The notes beneath the pieces are model-generated. The model ran no database searches. It was not told where the DNA came from and worked only from the letters and a program-made list of their open reading frames with translations. This document shows, one piece after another, positions 1 to 7,227 of a DNA stretch of 64,000 bases (its first letter is position 1; each line of letters starts with the position of its first letter). A program made the translations under genes and the position numbers. The stretch is taken from the NCBI RefSeq assembly GCF_004765605.1, contig NZ_SRLC01000002.1:744001-808000 (forward strand), read 5' to 3'. This DNA is from Hymenobacter aquaticus (GTDB taxonomy: Bacteria > Bacteroidota > Bacteroidia > Cytophagales > Hymenobacteraceae).

Positions 1-1280
1 TTGAGCGTGCGGTAGGTGGTGGTTTCGCGCTTGTCGATGAGGGGCGTAATCGTGCGGCGCGTGTTGCGCACCGTGTCGTTTTGCACAATGACCGTGCGCA
101 GCGTGTCGGGCCGGCTGATGTACACCGTGTCGTAGCGAATAACCTGCCCGCTGGAGTTGAAGACGGGACTGAGCTGGGGAATCTGAATGAGCCGTACCGA
201 ATACACCGTGTGGGTGCTGGAAAATACGTCGGTGGTGTGGGAAATCGTCGTGTCGTAGCGCACGGATATGTCGGTGCGCTGGTCGGCTACCCGCAGCTCG
301 GCCCCGGCGCGGGTGTAGCCCAGGCCGGCGCCTACGCTCACGCGCTGGTTGAGGCGGTATTCGCCCATTACGGCCGCGCTCAGGCCTTTGCGGCCTACTT
401 CCTGGTGGCGGCGCAGGGCCTGCATCGTGTCGTTGGGGGAGGTTTGCAGCTGCTGGTAATTCTGCTCGGGCGTTACCGTCGCCAGTAGGCTCCAGCGGCG
501 CACGGGGCGCAGCCGGGTGGTGTCGGCCGGGGCCGGCGGCAGCGGCGTGGCGGCCAGCGCGGGCACGGTCGGCGGGGTGCCCAGGGCCAGCAGCAAACTG
601 TCGTTGCGCCGGCGCAGGCGGCCGAGTTCGGCCTGCTCAGCCCGCAGCGTGGCCACAATTTCGGCCCGGGAAACAAAGCCCAGCGCCCGGCGCACCGTGT
701 CGGGCACCGGCTGAAGCAGGCGGCGCTCCAGCGCCACGAACGAGCGGACCGTAGCGGGCAATGAATCGGCGGAGGCCGTAACAAGCCAGCCAGAGCGGGT
801 ATTCAGCTCACTTCGGGTTTGAATAATCTGGCTTGAATCGGGGGAAGCAGCCGCGGGTGAGGCTATTGCCGGGGCCGGCAGCAGCGGCATGTCAGGAGCT
901 GGGCGGTGCAGGGCAGTCCGGGCCAGGTCGGCTGCCGGGCGCAAAGGCCGGCAGGCCGCCGTAAGCTCCCGCGCCGGCCCTTGCGGCCGAAGCCCGGCGG
1001 ATAACCCGGAAGTGGCGGGCGCAGTGGTGGCGATGCGCTGCGGCTCGGGGCGGACGGGAGCCGCAACCGGCCACAGCCGGCCGCCCACAAAACTCAGCAG
1101 GGCCACCAGCGGCAACAGGGCCGGCAGCAACCGGCGGCGCCGCGCCGGGCGGGGAGCCGGCCGGGCTGGCAGCTGCTTGGCAATACCCTGCCACACCTGG
1201 TCGGTAGGGGGGAGGTGAAAATCACTGAATAGGTTACGCAGGGACTCATCCAGGCGGTTATCTTCCGAATCTTCCATCAT
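1..1280 (-). CDS. Probable dual-membrane-spanning anti-sigma factor (partial, C-terminus beyond window)
   Basis: The frame runs without a stop from an ATG at 1280 to the left edge, so at least 426 residues are present and the C-terminus is missing. The ATG overlaps the TGA of the upstream sigma factor (ATGA), which implies translational coupling and decides the start. Visible order: about 46 cytoplasmic residues rich in acidic amino acids, a basic RRRR patch, one hydrophobic helix (about residues 51-69), a long Pro/Ala-rich linker, a coiled-coil-like stretch (about 180-215), then from about residue 300 alternating strand sequence such as GEYRLNQRVSVGAGLGYTR that resembles an outer-membrane barrel. 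Bacteroides has dual-membrane-spanning anti-sigma factors (Dma) with this plan, controlling envelope stress and vesiculation. The role here is inferred from order and neighbour. An alternative is a plain porin-like protein of unknown function. Confidence 0.75.
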   Translation of the reverse strand, partial: MMEDSEDNRLDESLRNLFSDFHLPPTDQVWQGIAKQLPARPAPRPARRRRLLPALLPLVALLSFVGGRLWPVAAPVRPEPQRIATTAPATSGLSAGLRPQGPARELTAACRPLRPAADLARTALHRPAPDMPLLPAPAIASPAAASPDSSQIIQTRSELNTRSGWLVTASADSLPATVRSFVALERRLLQPVPDTVRRALGFVSRAEIVATLRAEQAELGRLRRRNDSLLLALGTPPTVPALAATPLPPAPADTTRLRPVRRWSLLATVTPEQNYQQLQTSPNDTMQALRRHQEVGRKGLSAAVMGEYRLNQRVSVGAGLGYTRAGAELRVADQRTDISVRYDTTISHTTDVFSSTHTVYSVRLIQIPQLSPVFNSSGQVIRYDTVYISRPDTLRTVIVQNDTVRNTRRTITPLIDKRETTTYRTL

Positions 1281-1858
1281 GGCCGAATAAAATTGGTCTG
1301 CCGCTGGTGCAGCAGCAGAAGGTGTTTGCGCGCCTTGCTCAGCTGCGCTTTCGACGTACTTTCCTGAATGCCCAGCAGCTCACTGATTTCGGCGTGCGAG
1401 TAGCCGTCCACGGCGTAGAGCAAGAGCACCAGCCGGCAGCCGTCCGGGAGCCGGTCAATCAGCGCCAGTACTTCCGTGACGGTCAGGCGGTCCAGCGCAT
1501 CCGCCTCGGGGGCGCTGGGCTCTTCCACGTCTTCGAGCAGCACTTTCTGGCGTTGCAGCCGCCCGCTCTGCCAATGGTTGATGGCGGTGGTAACCACGAT
1601 GCGGCGCACCCAGCCCTCGAACGAGCCTTCCCCCCGGAATTCAGCTAGCCGGGTAAAAACCTTCACAAAAGCATCCTGCAGAATATCTTCCGCCTCCGGC
1701 ACCGACCGGGCGTAGCGCCGCGCCACGCCCAGCATCTTGCTGGCGTAGAGCGTGTACAAGGCTCGTTGGGCCGCTGGCTCGCCGCGGTGGCAGCGAGCCA
1801 GCAGAAGAGGAAGGTCGGGCAGAACCGCCATGCAGAAGGGGGTGCCCAACAGGGGCAT
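1277..1858 (-). CDS. ECF (sigma-70 family) RNA polymerase sigma factor
   Basis: A 193-residue extracytoplasmic-function sigma factor. Region 2 is visible in the first half (ALYTLYASKMLGVARRY, then EAEDILQDAFVKVFTRL and FRGEGSFEGWVRRI), and region 4 in the second half (LPDGCRLVLLLYAVDGYSH followed by the helix-turn-helix EISELLGIQESTSKAQLSKA). Size and layout are ordinary for the family. ATG codons exist at 1858 and 1831; the second (MAVLPDLPLLL) would also give a normal N-terminus. A promoter with TTTTG and TACTTTTT lies upstream. The stop codon overlaps the start of the membrane protein downstream, the usual arrangement for a sigma factor and its anti-sigma factor, so activity is probably released by an envelope signal sensed through that partner. 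Confidence 0.93.
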   Translation of the reverse strand: MPLLGTPFCMAVLPDLPLLLARCHRGEPAAQRALYTLYASKMLGVARRYARSVPEAEDILQDAFVKVFTRLAEFRGEGSFEGWVRRIVVTTAINHWQSGRLQRQKVLLEDVEEPSAPEADALDRLTVTEVLALIDRLPDGCRLVLLLYAVDGYSHAEISELLGIQESTSKAQLSKARKHLLLLHQRQTNFIRP

Positions 1859-1914
1859 TCGGGGGCAAGACAGGACCCGGCGCGAAAAGGCTGCCGACGG
1901 TCCCGAAATTTTCT

Positions 1915-1946
1915 AAAAAGTACGCCCCGCCGGAAATTCGGCAAAA
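1915..1946 (-). promoter_or_regulatory. Promoter of the sigma factor operon
   Basis: On the minus strand TTTTG (1946-1942) is followed after 19 nt by TACTTTTT (1922-1915), close to the Bacteroidota consensus TTG-N17-23-TAnnTTTG with one mismatch at the last base. It lies 57 nt upstream of the ATG at 1858. Confidence 0.5.
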
Positions 1947-1983
1947 CCTGCGGCCAGCGGCGGCAGAAAGTAGTGGGGAAGAG

Positions 1984-1991
1984 TAGCTTTG
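1984..1991 (+). promoter_or_regulatory. -7 box upstream of the methyltransferase gene
   Basis: TAGCTTTG matches the Bacteroidota -7 consensus TAnnTTTG. It ends 21 nt before the ATG at 2013. An in-frame TTG at 1989 lies inside the box, which argues against that upstream start. No clear TTG -33 element was seen. Confidence 0.5.
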
Positions 1992-2012
1992 CAGCTCGTT
2001 TTTGCCCGTGCC

Positions 2013-2843
2013 ATGTCTTCTTCCCGCCTGACCAAAACCCTGCGCGGCCTCGCGGCCCTCGTGCGCAACCCCTGGCTGCTCAACCACGTGCTGGCCACCG
2101 ACGAAGCCGCCTGGCAGCAGCGCGCCCTGGCGCACCGGCAGCGGCAGCTCACGGCCCAGGGCCTGGCCGCCGTGCCCTTGCAGGCGTTTCTTTCACCTCA
2201 AGACGACACGGTGCGCCCCTTCGCCTTCCGCGACGGGGGCTCGTTGCCCACCGATTTGCTGCTGCTGCGGGCCCTGGCCCGGCGCGTACCCCAGGCCCGG
2301 TACTTTGAAATCGGGACGTGGCGGGGCGAAAGCGCGGCCAACGTGGCCGAAGTGGCCGCCGCGGTGTACACGCTGAACTTGTCGGCCGAGGAAATGGTGC
2401 GGCTGGGTTTGCCGGCGCGCTACATCGAGCTGCACGGCTTTTTTTCGCGGCCGTTGCCCAACGTCACCCACCTGCACGGCAACTCCGCCACCTACGATCT
2501 GGCCGGCCTGGGCCAGCCGTTCGACGTCATCTTTATCGACGGGGACCACCGCTACGAGGCCGTGCGCACCGATACCCGCCGCGTGTTCGAGCACCTGGTA
2601 GGGCCCCAGACGGTAGTGGTGTGGCACGACGCCAGCCGCCAGCCGGGGCAGCCGCGCTGGGAGGTGCTGGCCGGTATTCTGGATGGCCTGCCCGCCACGG
2701 CCACCGGCCAGCTGGTACAGGTCGAGAATACGCTCTGCGCCCTGTACTCGCCCGTGCCGCTGCCCACCCACGTCCCCGATCTGCTGGCCGACCCGGCGCA
2801 CTGGTTTGAAGTGACGCTGCGGCCGGTGGCATCGGGACAGTAA
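2013..2843 (+). CDS. Class I SAM-dependent methyltransferase
   Basis: A 276-residue methyltransferase of the class I (Rossmann) type with no signal peptide. Motif I is seen as ARYFEIGTWRGESAANVAE (around residue 95), the adenosine-binding region follows, and FDVIFIDGDHRYEAVRTDTR (around residue 175) is the acidic post-motif typical of the Methyltransf_24 group, in which the ID-GDH segment binds metal or substrate. The start at 2013 is preferred over an in-frame TTG at 1989 because the promoter -7 box covers the latter. It converges on the flippase gene with 3 nt between stops. The neighbouring flippase and glycosyltransferase suggest modification of a surface glycan, but the acceptor cannot be read from the sequence. 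Confidence 0.8.
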   Translation: MSSSRLTKTLRGLAALVRNPWLLNHVLATDEAAWQQRALAHRQRQLTAQGLAAVPLQAFLSPQDDTVRPFAFRDGGSLPTDLLLLRALARRVPQARYFEIGTWRGESAANVAEVAAAVYTLNLSAEEMVRLGLPARYIELHGFFSRPLPNVTHLHGNSATYDLAGLGQPFDVIFIDGDHRYEAVRTDTRRVFEHLVGPQTVVVWHDASRQPGQPRWEVLAGILDGLPATATGQLVQVENTLCALYSPVPLPTHVPDLLADPAHWFEVTLRPVASGQ

Positions 2844-2846
2844 GCG

Positions 2847-4109
2847 CTACGCGGCTTTTTGCAGCAGGCTGCGGGCATAGCGCACGTCGGCTAGGCGCGG
2901 CCAGAAAGCCCCGGTGCCGGCGCCCGTCGCGCGCTGAAACTGCCACACCAGAAAGCCCGTGGAAGCCAGATACGACAGGGTAGTGGCCAGCGCCGCGCCG
3001 TTGATGCCCAGGGCTGGAATCAGCAGCCAGCAGGCGGGTAGCGTGACGAGCAGGCCGACGGTGGTCGCCAGGTTATTTACCTTATAGCGCCCCAGGCCGG
3101 CAAAATAAGTGCTGCAGATAACGTTCAGGGCCATAGCCGCCACGCCCGGCGCCAGGCGCAGAATAACGGGCCGGGCCGTGCCAAACTCGGGCCCGAACAC
3201 GCCAGTAAGCACCGCCGGCGGCAGGGCACACAGCACCAGCACGGCCCCGATGGTAGCCAGCAGCGTGAGGCGGGCTACCCGTAGCGTGGGCTCAATCTGG
3301 GCGTGCTTATCGGCGGCGTGCACCAGGTCGACGTACTGAATCAGGGCCGTGCTGCGCGGAATCAGCCAGATGGCCTCGGCCAGCGCCACCCCCACCGACA
3401 GCACCCCCACGGCCCGGGCATCGGCGTAGTGGGCCACGAAATAGTAGCTGAGCCGGTAGTTGGCAAACGCCAGGATGTTGGACAAGTGCGCCCCCCGGCT
3501 GTGGTAAGCCAGCTCCCGGGTAGTAGCCAGCAGGTCGCGGCCCCCGGCCCATTGGTCGGGCAGGCGGCTCAGGGCCCCGAAGCTCAGCAGCAGCGGCAGC
3601 CCGTAGGCAGCGTAGGCGGCGTAGTAATATACCGGCACCACGCGCCAGTGCAGGGCCACCAGCAGCAAGGCCAGGCCGCCCGCCAGCAGCCCCACCTGCA
3701 GCAGGTTCAGGAAATTGTAGCTGCCTTCCTGCTTGCGGCCCAGCAGCAATGAGGTGTTGATGGAAAGAAACGCCTGGAGCAGCGCCAGCGCCAGCAGGTG
3801 GGCCAGGTAGTCGGTGGGCACTTGCCGGGTAAAGCCCACGACGGCCGTACCCGCGCCGCACACCAGCGCGGCCCAGCCGTAGGCCGGCACCAGCAGGTGC
3901 CACAGGCTACGCTTGGGGGCCAGGTAAATCAGGGAAGAGCCGCCCAGCAGACCGATAAAGAGCAGCAGGGCGGCACAGTCGGTAATGAACAGGCTGACGG
4001 CCCCGCGCCCGGCCGCCCCGAGGTAGCGCGCCGTCAGCCACACGATGCCGAAGCTGAGCAGGGCCGTGCCCAGGCGGGTAGCAAAGTTGTGCAGAATGCG
4101 GCGCAGCAT
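2847..4109 (-). CDS. Oligosaccharide flippase / polysaccharide biosynthesis protein (Wzx-like, MATE/MOP superfamily)
   Basis: A 420-residue integral membrane protein with about 12 predicted helices and few charged residues inside them. The N-terminus (ILHNFATRLGTALLSFGIVWLT) with the following AARYLGAAGRG-like turn is characteristic of the polysaccharide transporter (PST/Wzx) branch of the MOP exporters, which flip undecaprenyl-linked oligosaccharides across the inner membrane. The ATG at 4109 is used; a TTG lies four codons upstream. It is 28 nt downstream of the glycosyltransferase gene on the same strand, so the two form an operon. The exported glycan is unknown. Confidence 0.85.
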   Translation of the reverse strand: MLRRILHNFATRLGTALLSFGIVWLTARYLGAAGRGAVSLFITDCAALLLFIGLLGGSSLIYLAPKRSLWHLLVPAYGWAALVCGAGTAVVGFTRQVPTDYLAHLLALALLQAFLSINTSLLLGRKQEGSYNFLNLLQVGLLAGGLALLLVALHWRVVPVYYYAAYAAYGLPLLLSFGALSRLPDQWAGGRDLLATTRELAYHSRGAHLSNILAFANYRLSYYFVAHYADARAVGVLSVGVALAEAIWLIPRSTALIQYVDLVHAADKHAQIEPTLRVARLTLLATIGAVLVLCALPPAVLTGVFGPEFGTARPVILRLAPGVAAMALNVICSTYFAGLGRYKVNNLATTVGLLVTLPACWLLIPALGINGAALATTLSYLASTGFLVWQFQRATGAGTGAFWPRLADVRYARSLLQKAA

Positions 4110-4137
4110 ACGAAGAGGCAAAAGACTAAACGGGCCG

Positions 4138-5352
4138 CTAAGATGGGGCCGATTCGCCGGAATAGGTGCCGGCCGGCGTCAGCACCCGCCGGTACAGGTC
4201 GGCGAACTGCCGGCCCACCTGGGCGTAGCCGCAGCGGGCCTGGGCGTCGGCGCGCAGCGTGTCCGGCTCGAACCGGGCTTTTCCCGCCAGTATGGCTTCC
4301 AGGGCCTGGGCTAACGCCGCTTCGTCGTCGGGCTCCACCAGCAAGCCGAAGGTGCCGGGCGGCCGGAACAGCTCGGGCACCCCGCCCGTGGCCGGCCCCA
4401 CCACCGCGCAGCCCGTGGCCCGCGCTTCGAGCAAAACGCACCCAAAGGTTTCGGCCCGGCTGAATGAGACGAGGGCGGCGGCGCGCTGCATTTCCCGGGC
4501 TACCTCTTCGTGGGCCAGCTTGCCCAGAAACACCACCGTGCCATCGGCCAGCAGCCCCAGCTCCTGCGCCAGCTGCCGCAGGGCGGCTTCATCGGGGCCG
4601 TAGCCGGCCACGCGCAGACGCAGCGCCGGCCACGCGGGCTGCAGCCGCGCCACCACCCGCAGCACCCCCGACAGGTTTTTCACCGCGTCGTGAAAGGCCG
4701 AGACGTGCAGCAGCTGCCCGGCCACGCGCGGCGCGGCGCCCGGGTGGAACAGGTCGGTATCCACCACGTTGGCAATAACCACGGCCCGCTGGTTCACGAA
4801 GCCAAGGCGGCGCATGGCTTCGCGCAGGCCTTCCGAGACGGTGTGCAGCGCCGCCGCCCGCCGCACTACCAGGCGCGTCAGCACCCGCCGCAGCCCGCCG
4901 ATACCGGCCGCCCGTTCGGGCAGATACAGCGTCCAGTGCTCCGTAATCAGGTAGGGAATGCCCCGCGTGAGGCGCAGCCACCAGGCGGCTAGGCCCGTGC
5001 GCAACAGCACGTGCACGTGCACCAGCTGCGGGGGCTGGCCCCAGTGCGCCACCACGCGCCGGTAGCCCCGGGCAAGGCACCAGAAGTAGAGCAGCAGCTT
5101 CAGCACCTTATCCAGCGGAGCCAGGCCGGTGGGGCGGGCCCGGTAGTAGTAGCGCAGGGTCGGCACGGCAGCGGCCAGCTCGTCTTCGCACACCATCAGG
5201 CTGGGCAGCGGGCCCCGGGCTACGGCAGCAAACACCACGGCTACCCGCGCGTGCGGGGCAATGGCGGCCACGTGCCGGGCTACGAAGTCCCCGTCCTGGT
5301 CGTCGTAGCGGTGGGGGTACCACTTGGGCAGCATCAACACGCGGGGCTTCAT
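4138..5352 (-). CDS. Family 4 glycosyltransferase (GT-B fold)
   Basis: A 404-residue glycosyltransferase. The N-terminal half begins with MKPRVLMLPKWYPHRYDDQDG, the usual acceptor-domain opening of GT4 enzymes. The C-terminal half holds the nucleotide-sugar domain: VSAFHDAVKNLSGVLRVVARL near residue 220, the loop VVFLGKLAHEEVAREMQRA near 275, and the E-x7-E motif in FSRAETFGCVLLEARATG (about 295-312) followed by GGVPELF. GT4 enzymes are retaining transferases using UDP- or GDP-sugars. The ATG at 5352 is preceded by TAGCTTGC, a variant of the -7 box also present before ruvA. It is transcribed ahead of the flippase, so it probably helps build the glycan that the flippase exports. Confidence 0.9.
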   Translation of the reverse strand: MKPRVLMLPKWYPHRYDDQDGDFVARHVAAIAPHARVAVVFAAVARGPLPSLMVCEDELAAAVPTLRYYYRARPTGLAPLDKVLKLLLYFWCLARGYRRVVAHWGQPPQLVHVHVLLRTGLAAWWLRLTRGIPYLITEHWTLYLPERAAGIGGLRRVLTRLVVRRAAALHTVSEGLREAMRRLGFVNQRAVVIANVVDTDLFHPGAAPRVAGQLLHVSAFHDAVKNLSGVLRVVARLQPAWPALRLRVAGYGPDEAALRQLAQELGLLADGTVVFLGKLAHEEVAREMQRAAALVSFSRAETFGCVLLEARATGCAVVGPATGGVPELFRPPGTFGLLVEPDDEAALAQALEAILAGKARFEPDTLRADAQARCGYAQVGRQFADLYRRVLTPAGTYSGESAPS

Positions 5353-5392
5353 AGTGGCTGCAAGCTACGCGTTTTGCCGGGCGGGTGCACAA

Positions 5393-5423
5393 AAAAGCCT
5401 GCCCCGGCGAAGGGCAGGCTTTT
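5393..5423 (-). terminator. Intrinsic terminator after the T9SS beta-helix gene
   Basis: A 12-bp perfect stem (5393-5404 with 5412-5423) and 7-nt loop. Read on the minus strand the stem is followed by a run of T, as expected for a rho-independent terminator, 45 nt after the stop at 5469. Confidence 0.8.
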
Positions 5424-5468
5424 AGGGTAGAGCAGCTTGTTTTCTGGGCTCAGAAGGCGAAAGGCAGA

Positions 5469-7121
5469 TTACTTGGCTACCACGAAGCGCACCGTCTGGC
5501 TGGTTTCGTTGGTGGTCACGGTGGCCAGGTACACGCCGTTCTGCAACGACGCAGGCAGGGCTACTTGCTGCAAGCCGGCTCCCAGGCGGCCCACCTCAAT
5601 GCGGGCTACTGCGCGGCCCACGGCGTCCGTCACGCGGATAGTAGCCACATCCGCCCGCTTCAACTCAAACGAGAGCAGGGCCTCGCCGGCCGTGGGGTTG
5701 GGCGCCACGCTCAGGCTCTGCACCTGGTCGTTGGCGGGTTTGGTAGCCAGGGTCTGGCCCACGATGTTGTAGCAGGTCGTCTGGGGGTTGAAGTTGGTCC
5801 AGCCGGCCGTCCAGTTGGAAGTACCGAAGGCACCGCGGAAAGTGGCCGTCTTGTCGAAGAAGGAATCCGCCAGCTTGGCGTCGGTGAAGGCCCCGCCGGT
5901 GCGCAGCGGCGAGGCCGCGGGCAGCTCGAAGCTCGGCACGCAGGCGGCGTTGGTGCAAATCCCGGTCGAGTTGAAGTTGTCGGTGTTCAGGCCCAGGTCG
6001 GCGGCATTGGTATAGAGCGTGTTGGCGTTGGCCGCCGCGTTCCAGAAACCGGCCACGTCGTAGGTTGCCCCGGCCAACTCGAAATTGGTCGTCATGTTCG
6101 CCATGACGTTGTTTTTCAGGACCAGCTTGCCGCTGCCGGCGTTGCCCTGGGCGCCGGTGCCGTCCAGCGTCAGACCCGTCGGCCAGCCCGACAGCACCGT
6201 GTTGAAGATGGAAATAGCCGTGTTGCGGCGCAGGTGCATGGCCCGGGTGAAGTTGGCCGACGCCCCGATGGGCGTGCGCAGCAAAGCCGTTACGTTCGAA
6301 AATACCGGCGAGGTCTGGGGCGTGTTGGTCGAGCCGCCCGAGTCGTTGTCCGACTCAAACGCCGTCGAGCCCGATACGTCACCCACGGTGGGAGTGCGCA
6401 CGATCAGGCCGTACTGCACCTTGCCCGAGTAGCCGTTGTCGGTGTCGAAGTCGTCGTCGGTAGTCGATACAGCCACCAGGTGCTTGGCATTCACGGTGCC
6501 GCCAAACCACTCGAAGGAGTCGTCGCCGGAGGCGTATACCTGCACGTAGTCGATGGTGGTGCCGGCGCCCACGCCGCCCAGGGTCAGGCCGTTGATTTCG
6601 GAGTTGGGCTGGAAGGCAATACCGGGGAACTCGATGCGCACGTAGCGCAGGATGCCCGAGTTGTCGTTGGCATCCGTGCCGCCGTAGGTCGAGCCCACGC
6701 CGCCCTCGATGATGGGCGTGCCGCTCAGGTTCACCGGGGCCCGGCCGCAGATAATCAGGCCGCCCCAGTCGCCGCGGGCCCGGCTGCCGGCCGGCTCGTT
6801 GGAAGTAAACACGATGGGCCGGGCGGCCGTGCCGTCGGCAATAATCTTGGCGCCCTGCTCGATGATGAGCGCACCTTTGGTCGACTTCTCGCCCTTGATG
6901 ATGGTGCCGGGCTGAATGGTCAGCGTGGCCCCGGCCTTCACGTACACGAAGCCCGACAGCAGGTAGATGTTCGAGCTGGTCAGGGTGGTGTTCTGGGTGA
7001 TGTTGCCGCTGATGACCGTGGCCGCCGGCGCGGTGGGGCAGGCCGTTTGGGCCACGGCAGTTGCCGCGGGAGCGGTAGCCAGGGAGCAGGCCAGCAAAAC
7101 AGGAAGTAACAGCTTTTTCAT
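5469..7121 (-). CDS. Secreted beta-helix-like protein with T9SS type A sorting domain
   Basis: A 550-residue exported protein. A signal peptide (MKKLLLPVLLACSLATAPAA) supports the ATG at 7121; an in-frame codon 33 nt upstream would bury it. The middle is rich in short strand-turn repeats (GATLTIQPGTIIKGEKS, GALIIEQGAKIIADGTA, IEGGVGSTYGGTDANDNSG), which look like a right-handed beta-helix. The last 80 residues (SVAPNPTAGEALLSFEL ... GVYLATVTTNETSQTVRFVVAK) are a typical type A C-terminal sorting domain recognised by the type IX system. The gene follows the TonB receptor on the same strand, 106 nt downstream. Pairs of this kind are frequent in Bacteroidota; the ligand or substrate is not evident. 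No catalytic motif was recognised. Confidence 0.85.
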   Translation of the reverse strand: MKKLLLPVLLACSLATAPAATAVAQTACPTAPAATVISGNITQNTTLTSSNIYLLSGFVYVKAGATLTIQPGTIIKGEKSTKGALIIEQGAKIIADGTAARPIVFTSNEPAGSRARGDWGGLIICGRAPVNLSGTPIIEGGVGSTYGGTDANDNSGILRYVRIEFPGIAFQPNSEINGLTLGGVGAGTTIDYVQVYASGDDSFEWFGGTVNAKHLVAVSTTDDDFDTDNGYSGKVQYGLIVRTPTVGDVSGSTAFESDNDSGGSTNTPQTSPVFSNVTALLRTPIGASANFTRAMHLRRNTAISIFNTVLSGWPTGLTLDGTGAQGNAGSGKLVLKNNVMANMTTNFELAGATYDVAGFWNAAANANTLYTNAADLGLNTDNFNSTGICTNAACVPSFELPAASPLRTGGAFTDAKLADSFFDKTATFRGAFGTSNWTAGWTNFNPQTTCYNIVGQTLATKPANDQVQSLSVAPNPTAGEALLSFELKRADVATIRVTDAVGRAVARIEVGRLGAGLQQVALPASLQNGVYLATVTTNETSQTVRFVVAK

Positions 7122-7168
7122 AGGGTTCAGGAGGAGGGTGAAATGACGTTGCAAAGGTCAGCAAGCAG

Positions 7169-7195
7169 AACGCCCACCGGGTCAGGGTGGGCGTT
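7169..7195 (-). terminator. Hairpin between TonB receptor and beta-helix genes
   Basis: A 10-bp stem (7169-7178 with 7186-7195) and 7-nt loop, 33 nt after the receptor stop codon. It lacks a clean T-run, so it may be a weak terminator or processing site that lowers expression of the downstream gene rather than a full stop. Confidence 0.45.
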
Positions 7196-7227
7196 ATCGT
7201 TTCGTTAGCGGCGTGTTACCTTATTGT

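Noticed and set aside
1989..2012. TTG start for the methyltransferase
   Set aside because: It lies inside the TAGCTTTG -7 box; ATG at 2013 is preferred.
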